Assembly (NCBI GenBank): GCA_031761405.1
Contig: JASEVX010000033.1
Location: 188,501-252,500 of the forward strand
Direction of reading: 5' to 3'
DNA: 64,000 nt
Source of the DNA: Serripes groenlandicus
Lineage: Eukaryota > Mollusca > Bivalvia > Cardiida > Cardiidae
How positions within the stretch are numbered: the first letter of the stretch is position 1; each line of letters begins with the position of its first letter. Under the pieces are notes generated by a model that saw nothing but the letters and a program-made list of their open reading frames with translations, was not told the DNA's origin and searched no databases. Below are positions 1 through 11,282 of the stretch, piece by piece. The translations under genes were made by a program, and so were the position numbers.

Positions 1-1390
1 ACAGTGTAATGCTGGATCAGACTGTGTGCATGAACAGTTTAATACTGGATCAGACTGTGTGCATGAACAGTTTAATACTGGATCAGACTGTGTGCATGAA
101 CAGTTTAATATTGGATCAGACTGTGTGCATGAACATTGTAATGCTGGATCAGACTGTGTGCATAAACAGTGTAATGCTGGATCAGATTGTGTGCATGAAC
201 AGTTTAATACTGGATCAGACTGTGTGAATAAACAGTGTAATACTGGATCAGACTGTGTACATGAACAGTGTAATACTGGATCAGACTGTGTACATGAACA
301 GTGTAATACTTGATCAGACTGTGTGAATAAACAGTGTAATACTGGATCAGACTGTGTACATGAACAGTGTAATACTTGATCAGACTGTGTGCATGAACAG
401 TGTAATACTGGATCAGGCTGTGTGCATAAACAGTGTAATACATGAACAGTTTAATACTAAATCAGACTGTGTGCATGATTAGTGTTATACTGGATCAGAC
501 AGTGTGCATGAACAGTTTAATTCTGGATCAGACTGTGTACATGAACAGTGTAATACTGGATCAGACTGTGTGCATGAACAGTGTAATACTGGATCAGATT
601 GTGTGCATGAACAGTGTAATACTGTATCAGGCTGTGTGCATAAACAGTGTAATATTGTATTAGACGGTGTACATAAACAGTGTAATACTGGATCAGATTG
701 TGAGCATGAACAGTGAAATACTGGATCAGACTGTGTGAATAAACAGTGTAATACTGGATCAGACTGTGTACATGAACAGTGTAATACTGGATCAGACTGT
801 GTACATGAACAGTGTAATACTTGATCAGACTGTGTGCATAAACAGTGTAATACTGGATCAGACTGTGTACATGAACAGTGTTATACTTGATCAGACTGTG
901 TGCATGAACAGTGTAATACTGGATCAGGCTGTGTGCATAAACAGTGTAATACATGAACAGTTTAATACTAAATCAGACTGTGTGCATGATTAGTGTTATA
1001 CTGGATCAGACAGTGTGCATGAACAGTTTAATTCTGGATCAGACTGTGTACATGAACAGTGTAATACTGGATCAGACTGTGTGCATGAACAGTGTAATAC
1101 TGGATCAGATTATGTGCATGAACAGTGTAATACTGGATCAGACTGTGTGCATGAACAGTGTAATACTGGATCAGATTGTGTGCATGAACAGTGTAATACT
1201 GGATCAGACTGTGTGCATGAACAGTGTAATACTGGATCAGATTGTGTGCATGAACAGTGTAATACTGTATCAGGCTGTGTGCATAAACAGTGTTATACTG
1301 TATTAGACGGTGTACATAAACAGTGTAATACTGGATCAGATTGTGTGCATGAACAGTGAAATACTGGATCAGACTTTGTGGCATGAACAG
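1..1390. repeat. 33-bp satellite array (right end) with 511-bp higher-order period
   Basis: About 42 tandem copies of a 33-bp unit such as CTGGATCAGACTGTGTGCAT followed by GAACAGTGTAATA. The array begins before the window. Because 33 is divisible by three, long open frames appear on both strands with an 11-residue periodicity; these are not genes. Variant units recur in order with a spacing of 511 bp: the junction CATGAACAGTTTAATACTAA occurs at 441 and again at 952. Since 511 = 15 x 33 + 16, each higher-order unit contains one truncated 16-bp monomer. The last block has extra monomers (about 132 bp more than the preceding block). The array decays at about 1380. Confidence 0.95.
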
Positions 1391-1842
1391 GCTTATCTGA
1401 ATATATATATACTGTTTTGAAAAGAAAATTTGCACCTTTTTCAAAGCACGGGTGAAATAAGAAGAATTACTTTTTAAGAAGAACATGACGGATCAGACAA
1501 TCACTGATGTTTTGTCTACCGAACTTTCAAAACCACAATGATTCTATATATCGTTTAAACCATGACTAGGTGTGGATGCTGCGATTCCGATTAGGTATTG
1601 TAGTTTCTAACATTAATTCTCCTATTACGGGGTGCCAAGTTCTAATTTGTTTCTAGCAAAATTCAACACATCATTCATAATATCAACACACGTAGACATC
1701 ATTTCAACTATTAGCAACATGAATATTCTCAGTTTGACCACAGGCATCCGAGTTTTCGTTCGAGAAAAGTTGAAAAAAACAAGAAACAGGACCGTGTTAC
1801 TACAAACAGTCTCTCTATATTATCCATATATTTAGTTTTAAA
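1391..1842. other. Non-coding stretch after the satellite
   Basis: No gene, RNA or recognised repeat is seen here. The short open frame at 1632-1835 has no recognisable domain. Confidence 0.5.
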
Positions 1843-2620
1843 AAACAAGAGGGCCATGATGGCCCTATATCGCTCACCTGATTTAATAGAACTTCAATAT
1901 TTTTTCAAAGATTTTACTCTATACATATAAGGAAAACAAGCAACCCCCATGTTTTTAAACGGATCAAAATAAACTGAACAACCTTAGCAGAGGGTCACAC
2001 AAGGAACATGTGTGCCGAATTATTTTCAAAGCAGGCCAGTTATTTAGTACAAGAAGATTTTCTTTACTATATTACATATAAGGAAAACATGCCCCGCCCC
2101 CTGGCGGCCATGTTTTTCATCAGATCGGAATAATTTCAACAATTTTGGTAGAGGTCACCCAAAGTATATTTGTGCAGAATTATTTTTAAATCAGGCAGGT
2201 ACTTTCGGACAAGAAGATTTTTTAAAGATTTTACAATTTACATACAAGCCCCTGGCGGCCCTGCTTTTAAACGGATTGGATTAACTTGATCAACCTTGGT
2301 TGAAGGTCCCCCAATGAACATTTGCTAAATTATCATTAGCGGTCATGTTTTTCAACGGATCGAAATAATTTGAGCAATCTTGGTAAAGCGTCTCCCAAGG
2401 AACATTTGTTCAAATTGATTTTTAAATCGGACAAGTTCTTTTGGACAAGAAGATTTGTTAAATTTTTAAAGAAAATTCCCTTTTCTGATGCCACAGCAAA
2501 CAAAGTTCAACATGGAATTGAATACTTCGAAAAGGGACCATTATTCTTAAGTCTTTATGTTACTTTGCAGGAATTTCTATAGGATCGCCACTACAGTGCC
2601 ATTGGCGCTTTGATTTTTAA
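1843..2620 (+). repeat. Dispersed bivalve-type repeat, GGGCCATGATGGCCC family
   Basis: Begins with AACAAGAGGGCCATGATGGC and a following GCTCACCTG, the same start as the copies at 10465 and 36524. The interior repeats phrases such as GGCGGCCATGTTTTT, CCAAGGAACATTTGT and TTTCTGATGCC in tandem-like blocks. The family's usual right end (CACCTTGAGCAC...GGTGAGCTA) is missing, so this is a 3'-truncated copy. The 70-residue open frame at 2370-2582 is repeat interior and not a gene. Confidence 0.75.
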
Positions 2621-4215
2621 GATATCTCCAATGCGGGATATACCTACTTCAAACTAAAATGTAATGCAAATGTGATCTGATCCTGTCCATGCGTTTTGAT
2701 TATATAATAATGTTTATTTGCATGTTTAACTTAAACATTATATCAGAAAATGTGTCGACGAATTTCTCTATATATACGACACCGTTTCTGATGCAGATGC
2801 AAAATTATCCTAGTTTCAGTGTCTAGTGAATAGAGTCTGGATTTGTTTTGTACGCAGGGCTGTATAGAATCTTTATCCGATTATAAGGATTTAATACAAA
2901 TCAATAGGCAAATTTTGCCGCAACGCCAAATTACGTTTTCCGATTCCTGTTGAACCATAAAAGAAATCAGTTATAGAAAGAAAACACCTGATAACACTTT
3001 GAAATTATGTAAAATATAATAGAATTAATGTAATATAAACCCGTTGCCATGGCAATTTTTTTTTTTTTGATATCATAAGCCTGGAAAGTCTTTGTCAGAG
3101 CGACAATGGTTATTGAATCGAGTGGAGAGACATCAGTTATAATATATATTCAAGGCGTTAAATACGATAGACCGGTAAGCTAGTAGATATACTCATTTCA
3201 ATTTCATCTTTTTTTTAAATTATTTTTCTCTATAAATAAAATGCTTTTTGTCATAAAGGCACACCTGATAATTGCAAGATAATTGTCAAATACCGTCCAT
3301 TTGCAAAATATATTAAGACGAGTTTCTCTTTTCCTGCATGAAAACGAATGTTGGTACACCTGTAGCTGGCGGTTTCGGAGAACTTTGTAGAAAGGTGAGA
3401 GGCAGCCTACAATGAGTAAACCATCCTTTAATCACAATGTTTTTCTTTAAAATGTGATATATTCAAACAAATTATGTTTTATAGGAGGACGGTACTTTCC
3501 AACCTGTTTCGTGAAACACATCGCTACAGTGCATAGTCTGTAGCAATGTCAGTAAATAATGAGACGCAACTTACTAACATTCTTGCATTTATCTAAGGTG
3601 ATGGCTCTTTAAAGCGACTGAAATCCAGATGGCACGAGAAAAAAAAAAAAAAAAAAAATATTGAATTCGCCCTAAATGTTATTCTTTATGTTATCCAAGT
3701 AAAACCAGGGTAGAACATGTATCGTATTTTATCAATAATGTGAACTTGAGTCGTTTTCAATTGTCCCGATGAAGGGGTTTCCTATTTAAAAATACTTACC
3801 CGTTACTGACAGGGTAAAATTTGCGATGGATAAAGTATCGAAAACAAGAAAATCTTACCGATTATAGGGGTATGTAATATGTCAGTTATATTTTAATGCC
3901 CCAAATACAAAAATAACAATTATTTTCTTAAAATTGGAAATTTTATTTTTTTTCGACAGTTGGGTATCTGGAGTTCAGTCGCTTTAAGGGGGTATCTTTG
4001 TATCTGGAAACCCCTCCTTTTTAACCATTAGGATGTGTCCTTTAATGTATGATCTTAATATTCAATAGAATTATTGTCAAAGTGTTTGAAAAACCCATTT
4101 TAAATATGGAAAGTAATTCCTGAATGTAGATATAAATATTAAACTTGCTCAATTCTAGTTTATGTCTCTTGTATGTAGCAATTGTTTAGCTTTTCTAAAA
4201 AAACTTATTCTTTAT
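2621..4215. other. Unannotated AT-rich stretch
   Basis: No exon, RNA gene or clear transposon boundary is recognised. It contains a poly(A) run near 3638-3658 and is otherwise AT-rich single-copy-looking sequence. Confidence 0.5.
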
Positions 4216-4219
4216 AAAT

Positions 4220-4610
4220 ATGAGAGACAATCTGCTTTTCACAAATATTGCAAAGACACGAGATGAAGATACGGAAGCAGTTCTTAGTAACTTTATTGAA
4301 ACTCGCTTAAAACTTCGTGACATAAAATTCAAACATGTGCATCGTCTAAGATCAAGAGTTGATAGGCAAAGCAAATTGACGTTTCACCAAACAACGAAAG
4401 GCTGTTCGGAAGTATGGTCGTCTTCTCGCAGGCACCAATATCCGTTTTACCCCTTATTACGTGCCGCGCGAAAGAGTGCTAAACATGCTAGTAAAAGACG
4501 GACACTTCGTCAATGGGCATGAGGTCAGACCTCCTAACAGATACGTAGCCAGTTCGATCCCAACAAAACGGAAGGAAGGTCCCCATCAAGCTGGTAATAG
4601 TGAAACATAG
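4220..4610 (+). pseudogene. LINE ORF1-like protein remnant, frameshifted
   Basis: A 100-codon open frame starting MRDNLLFTNIA, then DEDTEAVLSNFI and a basic VHRLRSR stretch, resembles the start of the RNA-binding region of L1-like LINE ORF1 proteins (RxNLLIxGI ... EDTxxxLxxFL ... AHRLG). After about codon 60 the frame shifts by one: the continuation KYGRLLAGTNIRFTPYY through PPNRYVAS lies in the neighbouring frame and ends at the TAG at 4608. No reverse transcriptase follows. I interpret it as a dead retrotransposon fragment. The family call rests on motif resemblance only. Confidence 0.45.
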
Positions 4611-5486
4611 GACAATCATGGTGGTCGAAATGAATCAAAACCAACATCTCTATCCTTTTCTAGTTTATTTGTTTGTGGTTTAAAGAGTAAACTTATTACT
4701 CCGGAATTTAGGCAATATGTTATCAATTTTGATATTTTTGCATGCACGAAAACACATTTAGACTCTTTAGATATTTTGACAATGAATGACTATATGTGGC
4801 GTGTTTTGACATTTTGTGCCCAAAAGGGAGAATCGCATTTGTAATTATTGTTTAACTCATAAACACATTTTAACAGTTGAAAATGAATAACATTTTCTCA
4901 ATGTGACCAATGGCTTGCAGAAAGACAGAGCTTATCGTATGCAGGGTATAACGGCCAAGATGATATGAGAAGTTTTTAGAATCTGATGAAAAGCGAAAGT
5001 AGCGTTATTATAAAAAAGATCGCAAACTATATTTCAGTTAAACTGCACTAAGATATTCATCCATCCGATAACAAAAGTCATTGCTCGATTAACATTGTAA
5101 ATAAGTATATTTATCACATGACAATGATTGTATCCCATGTAATATACCCATTACGTATTTCTTTATATACAACGTGTGTACTATAACATGACCTTATACT
5201 AGGAAAATGACGTCACGTCAGCGTTTTGATGTCATACGTTAGTCACTTTGGCACAAAAACCCGTAAATTTCATCTAGAAATATTGTAATCGTTAAATACA
5301 TTTTTATAGAAATACGCCTCATAAGTCACTTTATGTGATAGATATAATATCTCATGAGTGTTATTTATTTTCACTTTTAATAAACTAATAATTATTTGTG
5401 GCATTGTTATACGGTTTACTGACGAAATTAAAATAGCTTTGGAAAACCCGATTTTCTTTGTGTGTTTCGTCATGTGATAAAAAGAA
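4611..5486. other. Unannotated stretch
   Basis: AT-rich, no coding potential beyond short random frames, and no recognised repeat boundary. Confidence 0.45.
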
Positions 5487-5630
5487 TCTGACATTCGTTG
5501 TCATTTCATAAACAGTTTTATTAATCTCGTCCAAGATATTTGTTATTAAGCTCGCCACAGGCTCGCTTAATAACAAAAAATCTTGAACTCGTTTAATAAA
5601 ACTTTATATGAAATGACAACTCATGTCAGA
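5487..5630. repeat. Long near-perfect hairpin (foldback element)
   Basis: Two arms of about 65 bp are inverted copies. The left arm starts TCTGACATTCGTTGTCATTT and ends TTGTTATTAAGC. The right arm starts GCTTAATAACAAAAAATC and ends GACAACTCATGTCAGA. Only a handful of mismatches separate them and the loop is under 15 bp. The compact size and absence of coding capacity fit a foldback MITE. No target duplication is obvious. Confidence 0.8.
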
Positions 5631-7078
5631 TCCTATAGGATGGGACTCCCTATTATCGGTGTACTTACGGTTTTTTCGAAAAAAAATAAAGCAAACTTAA
5701 CTGTAAATTATATCCAGTGTCACTCATTCCTTTATATGTCCTTGTTAATTAACTTACACAAAATAATCATTCACATCTGTGAAAAGTTCCAAAAATTTTG
5801 TCCATCCGCACCCATTTTGAAATTGACATTCAAGGGAGGCAATCACTCACCGGTGTAATTACAAAAAGCATTAGTACGGTGGTCCTGTTGTATCAATCCT
5901 TACAAGATTTTGATATTTAATGTGAAAATGACTATCCTATAAAACATTTGTCACTAGAACAATTATATTTAATTTAAATGTTAATTTATTAACTGTTCCA
6001 TACTATGAACTTATTTACACGATATTTTCAGAATCAATTTGTTAAATTTTCTTATTAGCACAATTTAATCATATTTTCCAAAAATGACCCATTTCTTTGT
6101 TATTTTTTTAGTCCTTATAAAACATCCTTAATTTTTGTAACACAGTATATGATTTAGAAGTTTAAAAATAGCATATATGTTAAAATTTATAACCACCACA
6201 AACATACAGGCAAAAATAACAATTTTTTTTTTTAGAATTTTGGTCCTTAATTTCTTCCATGTTTTCTACAGTCGAGAAAACTTCACGGAATGTAATCACG
6301 TGACTTGAAATTCCTATGATGTCATAAGCAGTTAATACACAACATGTTCAAATGTGAAAGAAAAAATCAACAACAGGTTTTCTACTAACAAAATGACGAT
6401 TTTGTTGGTGAGGGGTCAGGGCATGTCGGATTTTCTTTTTAATATGGGTAACAATCATGATGTGTCGTAATTTCTGAGAATATTGATTTTTTGAAAAAAA
6501 ATATTGTAGCATTTGAAAGTCGTGATAACTGAGATTCCTGGTGGAATCATACGGCATCCGGTTGTGCGCGCGCAACAAAGAAAACACCGGTTTTGTGTTT
6601 ACCTTGGTATTCGTGATAACACGGTATTCGTAGAACCTACTATATATATTAAAACTCAACTCTATGTGAATTGTATATCTGTATATTTGCTCTATTTTGG
6701 GCCGGTGGCCTCTTTTTACAAATCAATTATCGTAATGTATTGTATTGTATATGTACATGTACATGTATAATTGTAATATTGAGTTTATCATATGTAACAC
6801 ACGTTTGTTCATGTTTCATTTCATTGTCTGTATGTTCGAGGCCCTCATGGAAGATTGACTTGCATATGTACTATGTCAAATGAGTGTCCTCTCTAAGTAA
6901 AACCTTTATTATTATTATTACTTTTATTGGCGAACAGCGTAGTAGAGCCAGATTAGTTTGTGTGGATATACATGCTGATCTGTATCTACGCTCGCCGTAA
7001 ACGCCTTGCGGTTGCTTTTCGAAGTACGTCGCTCACATTGTTTACGCTGTCTAAAACTTAAAATCGACAGCTTCATCA
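5631..7078. other. Unannotated stretch
   Basis: No gene recognised. It includes an ATT trinucleotide run near 6908-6920 and short TGTACA-rich sequence near 6745-6765. Open frames at 6348-6883 overlap on both strands and look random. Confidence 0.45.
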
Positions 7079-7249
7079 TGAACTGGCAGCTGTGAAATAA
7101 TCTTAAATACCGTTAAAAACGCTGTCAAACTCTAATCCAAAAGACATGGTCGGGAAAAAGAGATTGGCGAAAGCTCGATGAACTCGCCGCTGTGAAATAA
7201 TCTTAAATACCTTTGAAAACGGTGTCAAACTCTAGTCCAAAAGACAGCA
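7079..7249 (+). repeat. 100-bp direct duplication
   Basis: The segment GCTGTGAAATAATCTTAAAT...CCAAAAGACA occurs twice, offset by exactly 100 bp (7081 and 7181), with few mismatches. This is a two-copy local tandem duplication inside non-coding DNA. Confidence 0.8.
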
Positions 7250-7689
7250 TGTGTTATACAAAAAAATCAAGTTTTATATTCCTGTTTCCACGATCAAAAT
7301 GTTCCCAATTGGAATTATATAAACTGCAAGGATGATATTTATGACGTCAAATATAACGCTACGACTTTAAAAGTTGAGACATATTTCCATCATATAAACG
7401 CTAAAACCACCTGCTACTTTTTATTCAAATAATACGTCATTTGCGAGAAAAGGCATCGATTTTCATAGATCATGTATGCAATGTTATAAATAGTTTCCTA
7501 TTGAACTTTTGATACTGGGATTCTTTTCCTCGAGATTTACCTGCTAGTAAAAACTGGTGCTGAAACACCCATTTCTTTAAACATGCGTAAAATACATCAT
7601 GTATTAACAGTTCAAAATAGTGTTATGATTGATTTAATGGTTTGGATTTAACGCTGTTTTCAAAAATTCTTCAGTCATACCACGGTGGC

Positions 7690-7894
7690 AAGTATACCTA
7701 CCAATGAGTTTCCTGGATTTCTCACACTAGTACTCCACACTACACGCAACCGGCTTTTATTATCCCGTTGGTGGAAGATGAATGATGCGTGTTGCATTGC
7801 ATTTTGTCAAACTTCTGATTGCATGACATCCGAACTCACAGTCCATGGGTTGACAGACCGCGTCCGTAGGGACCGAGCTACCGGGGCTCGGTAA
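7690..7894 (-). mobile_element. tRNA-derived SINE fragment (type 2), reverse orientation
   Basis: Read on the minus strand, the right edge gives CCGAGCCCCGGTAGCTC followed by a B-box-like block. This is the same tRNA-like head as the better preserved copy at 61585-61881. The interior phrase GTGGAAGATGAATGATGCGT is also shared. Diverged, with no intact tail. Confidence 0.65.
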
Positions 7895-8079
7895 ATAAAT
7901 TCTATGTTCTTCCGTAATGATAGGAAATTACGAGATACCCTAGGGTTACGGGGAGACTTTAGATATATCATAATAACTCTTTTTGTATTGAAAACAGTGC
8001 GCATCCAGACATTACCCACATATATCACCATCTTGCTTTACCTTACTTTTACCAACGATTGCATAAACCTAACATAAAT

Positions 8080-8309
8080 GAGCCGTTCCAGGAGAAAACC
8101 AACATAATGGACAGTCTGCGCAGGCTTATCCGGGCCGTCACATTCCGTCACAGGTGGGTAGAGGTATAGAGTAATGATTCCTGAAACAGAAAAGCCACAG
8201 AAGGCGAAAAGTGTCTGTCCGAGTAAGCCTGCACGGCATTCTTATGCTGATCTGGTCTATACTTTAAAGAGAGTCCACAATGTTGTTGTTCTCGTTATTC
8301 GGCTCAAAT
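8080..8309 (+). mobile_element. Dispersed element with GCCGTTCC...GGAACGGC inverted ends
   Basis: The left end reads GAGCCGTTCCAGGAGAAAAC. The right end is a decayed reverse complement of it (TTGTTCTCGTTATTCGGCTC). The interior has GCGCAGGCTTATCCGGGCCG and a matching distal GCCTGCACGGCATTC. Two further copies lie at 13803-13934 and 14942-15184. MITE-like by structure; superfamily not assigned. Confidence 0.7.
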
Positions 8310-8501
8310 GATATTTACAGCATTTGTGAAAAAATATAGACCATGATCAGCCGGCTGATTAAACTTTTTTTTTTTTTGTTACTCATGTATTCATTCTCAG
8401 TAAGTAATATTTCAGTATTAAGCTCTTGACCAAAGGGAATCCTTATCCTTATGAATTCTTACAACTGGTCTTGTCTTTAATATGTTTGTTATTATATTAA
8501 T

Positions 8502-8590
8502 TAACCCCTTTTCTAACATTTAACGAATCTGCAGCAGACGACTTTGAAAAGGTGTGTGTAAAAAACGTGAACAATCTGTATACAAATAAA
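8502..8590 (-). mobile_element. 5' fragment of the TTAA hairpin MITE, old
   Basis: Contains the diagnostic core AATCTGCAGCAGACGACTTT after a degenerate TAACCCC start. This is the leftmost recognisable piece of the family that dominates 18.6-63.3 kb. Confidence 0.6.
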
Positions 8591-8593
8591 AAT

Positions 8594-8660
8594 TAATAGC
8601 GACGCGGGCCGTCAATCGAGGGGTTGTGGGTTCTAACCCCAGCTCGGCCAACATTCTTTT
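8594..8660 (+). mobile_element. SINE type 2 head fragment
   Basis: GCGACGCGGGCCGTCAATCG followed by GGGTTCTAACCCC (B-box-like) and GGCCAACATTCTTT matches the tRNA-like head of the type 2 SINE. Too decayed and incomplete to be a tRNA gene. Confidence 0.6.
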
Positions 8661-10464
8661 AGATGTTGAAAAAAAGCACCAAGCTTCATTCGTCTTCAAT
8701 ATTGTTTTTTCTCTGAAAATGCTGATCTGATTTCAAAATAACCCGGCAGCCAAAGTTCGAAGGTGAGCAAGATATTAATTGAATGCAGTTACAAAGATTG
8801 TGGGAAAATGAGAAATTGCTCATCATGTATGAAAACAGGTAAAGAGAAATATATCTTCGATATTATTTATCTCTGAAAATGCTAGTCTGATTTCAAAATA
8901 ACCCGGCAGCCAAAGTACAATGGTGAGCTATACAAAGCCTGAATTAAACCTTAAAATATTTGTTTCTACATTTTCATCAAAATTCAGTTCAAAGTAGAGG
9001 TCTGCACTTTCATTTTCAAACACGAAATATAATATACATGTAATAGCAAATGTGTAAATGCTAATATCGGGGGAAATCTGATCAAGAAAGCACGGAACTG
9101 GAAAAAGCGTGGTCACTGTCAATGAAACAGATTATCAGTAAATGGCTTTTGTAACATGGCATTTACTATTAGAACAATTTAAAAGAGAATCACCAAAGGA
9201 TAATTCCTGTGAAGTTTGGTTGATATCGGTCCAATGGTTTAGGAAGAGATGTTGTTTGAAGCTAAACGTTCATTTTACCCATTTTCTGATGTCGCCTGAC
9301 GATATTCAGTCAATATCTTCATAAGAAAGAAATTATAATGTTTTGCCACGTTGCCTCTTTTCGGAGTCATGGCTGACAATCAGTTTGGCTTGAACTTATC
9401 TTGTAGAGGTTCACTCAAGGAACATTTCTACCAAATGATATTGGAATCGGATAAGCGGATACATGGGAGAATTCTTTTTAATTTGGGGCATTTGTATCCC
9501 TTTCTGATGCCGCAGCAACCAAAGATAAACACAGTATCTATATATGTAAACAATTTGAGAGAGTACCACCAAATGGACATAACTGTGAAATTCGTACAGT
9601 GGATAGGAGGAGATGTCAGTTGAAGCGTAAAGTTAATTTTAAACAGTTTCTGATGCCGCCTCATTGCTACTGGTCCTGAGGTTTCGGAGATGTCTTATAA
9701 GGCTTAAAGTTTACGACGGCGTACGGATGACGACGTACAGAAAATAATCAGAATAGATTACCTTGAGACTTCAGCTAAGCTTGTTTTGAAAATATGTGTC
9801 CGATTTTCTGATGGCCCACATATTGAGCATGCAGAATGCGTTGGGTTTTTTTACATGCCAAACTGTTTTATACATTACTAGTATTACATTGTTTATGCAT
9901 GAGGCTATTATAAATTAATGTGCAGTTATTCATTCAAATTTTCAAATTAGAGTCAAAAATTCAAGTACAATACTGGAGATGAGCAACCAAAAATTATATT
10001 TAAATCATTCCGAACTACTACTCTTTTGGTTGATCGTACTTCTGTTGTCAAAACACTTCTGTGTTTACGGATATCATTGTAAACAATAATAGATCGTATA
10101 CGCTTGTCCTCTGTTTTATATATGCTAAACTCTTTTGTATATTATTAAGTTTAAGCCTTTTTATATAAATCTGTTCATTTTTATACAAATTGTTTGTCAA
10201 AATTAAAGCTTGCATTCAATTGCGTTTAACAGACACTAAAGGTAAAGTATAATACTGGAGATGAACAACCAGAACATCATTCAAAACACAACTGTTTTGG
10301 TAGAATATACTTCTAAGTTTACTGATATCATTGTAAACATTAATATATGGCATACTATGAATGTTTCAGTTGGTTAAGTACAGTCAATAAATAGGAAGAC
10401 ACTGTACTGTCATGAATGTTCATGGTGGGATTTCCATAGATCTAGTGTGTAATATGATCATTAA
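8661..10464. repeat. Diverged dispersed-repeat interior, no gene
   Basis: Blocks sharing CTGAAAATGCT and AACCCGGCAGCCAAAGT occur twice (about 8715 and 8875). From 9340 to 9720 the sequence repeats phrases of the GGGCCATGATGGCCC family interior (CTCAAGGAACATTT, TTTCTGATGCCG, CAGCAACCAAAG). 9720-10464 has paired ATACTGGAGATGA(G/A)CAACCA blocks (about 9970 and 10252), another diverged duplication. Short open frames here are repeat-borne. Confidence 0.55.
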
Positions 10465-10800
10465 ACAAAAGGGCCATGATGGCCCTAGTTCGCTCAAGAT
10501 TTTTATTCAATTTGACCTAGTGACCTACTTTTTGACCCGACATCACCCATGTTCGAACTTGACTTACATATCCTTCAATTCGAAGTAGTGACCTAGTTTT
10601 TGTCCTCATATGGCCAAGTTTCGTACTTGTCCAAGATGTGATGGAGATGAATGTTCTGATAAACTTTCACGAAGATTGGATGCAAATGCCTGTAGAGTGT
10701 TAACAAGCCCAAATGTTGACGACGCTGGACATACGGACGCCGGACAAAATGTGATCACAATAGCTCACCTTGAACTTCGTGCTAAAAAGGTACAATGAGC
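10465..10800 (+). repeat. Dispersed GGGCCATGATGGCCC-family repeat, short copy
   Basis: Starts AACAAAAGGGCCATGATGGC and ends GATCACAATAGCTCACCTTG plus AACTTCGTGCTAAAAAG. Both family ends are therefore present with a shortened interior. The 62-codon open frame inside is not a gene. Confidence 0.8.
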
Positions 10801-11106
10801 ACTGAATGATATATTCGGGTTTGGGATCAATTCATTTTCACAAGACCAACAAGAATTTATGATCTGGGAAATATTGCATTTTGGCCTGATGCATCATTAC
10901 TTGTTTGTCATGGTTGTATTTGACAGACCCTTGTCAAACTTCCAATTATAAATAATATCTGTTTATTCTCACAATCATCGACTGTTTTACTAGTATTTCG
11001 TCATGAATGCTTTGATTAAACTGTCGGCTAAAAGCGTTAGTTATTCGTCAATACTTCCACCTAATTCGGTTCTTTAAGAAGTAACCCTTCCCCGCATACA
11101 GAGGTA

Positions 11107-11232
11107 TTTTGACTCATCTGCAACAATTTATCAAACTATTGTAGGGAAATTGCTCAAAATGAGTAGTTTCTACTTTTGACAGAATAATTTCAAAGTCGTC
11201 TGCTGCAGAAAAGTTTTGTATTGGAAAGGGAT
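11107..11232 (+). mobile_element. Old TTAA hairpin MITE remnant upstream of the GPCR
   Basis: GAAATTGCTCAAAATGAG, the core CAAAGTCGTCTGCTGCAG and a terminal GGAAAGGG place this in the TTAA-MITE family. Its edge lies about 50 bp before the GPCR start codon, so it may lie in promoter, 5' UTR or 5' intron sequence. Confidence 0.65.
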
Positions 11233-11258
11233 ATTCCTTAACCCAATTACGAACAGTC

Positions 11259-11275
11259 TTACATTTTCTTCCAGA
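11259..11275 (+). promoter_or_regulatory. Possible 3' splice site in the GPCR 5' UTR
   Basis: TTACATTTTCTTCCAG ends 8 bp before the start codon and has a good pyrimidine tract. This suggests a non-coding upstream exon joined just ahead of an intronless coding region, a common GPCR arrangement. No upstream exon was located. Confidence 0.4.
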
Positions 11276-11282
11276 AACTGCG

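Noticed and set aside
1..1486. Long open frames on both strands with an 11-residue repeat (ILDQTVCMNSV, QYYTVHAHSLI)
   Set aside because: By-product of a 33-bp satellite, whose unit is a multiple of three and happens to lack stops in several frames.
9142..9664. Overlapping short open frames on both strands
   Set aside because: They lie in diverged dispersed-repeat interior with phrases seen elsewhere (TTTCTGATGCCGCAGC) and have no domain or splice context.
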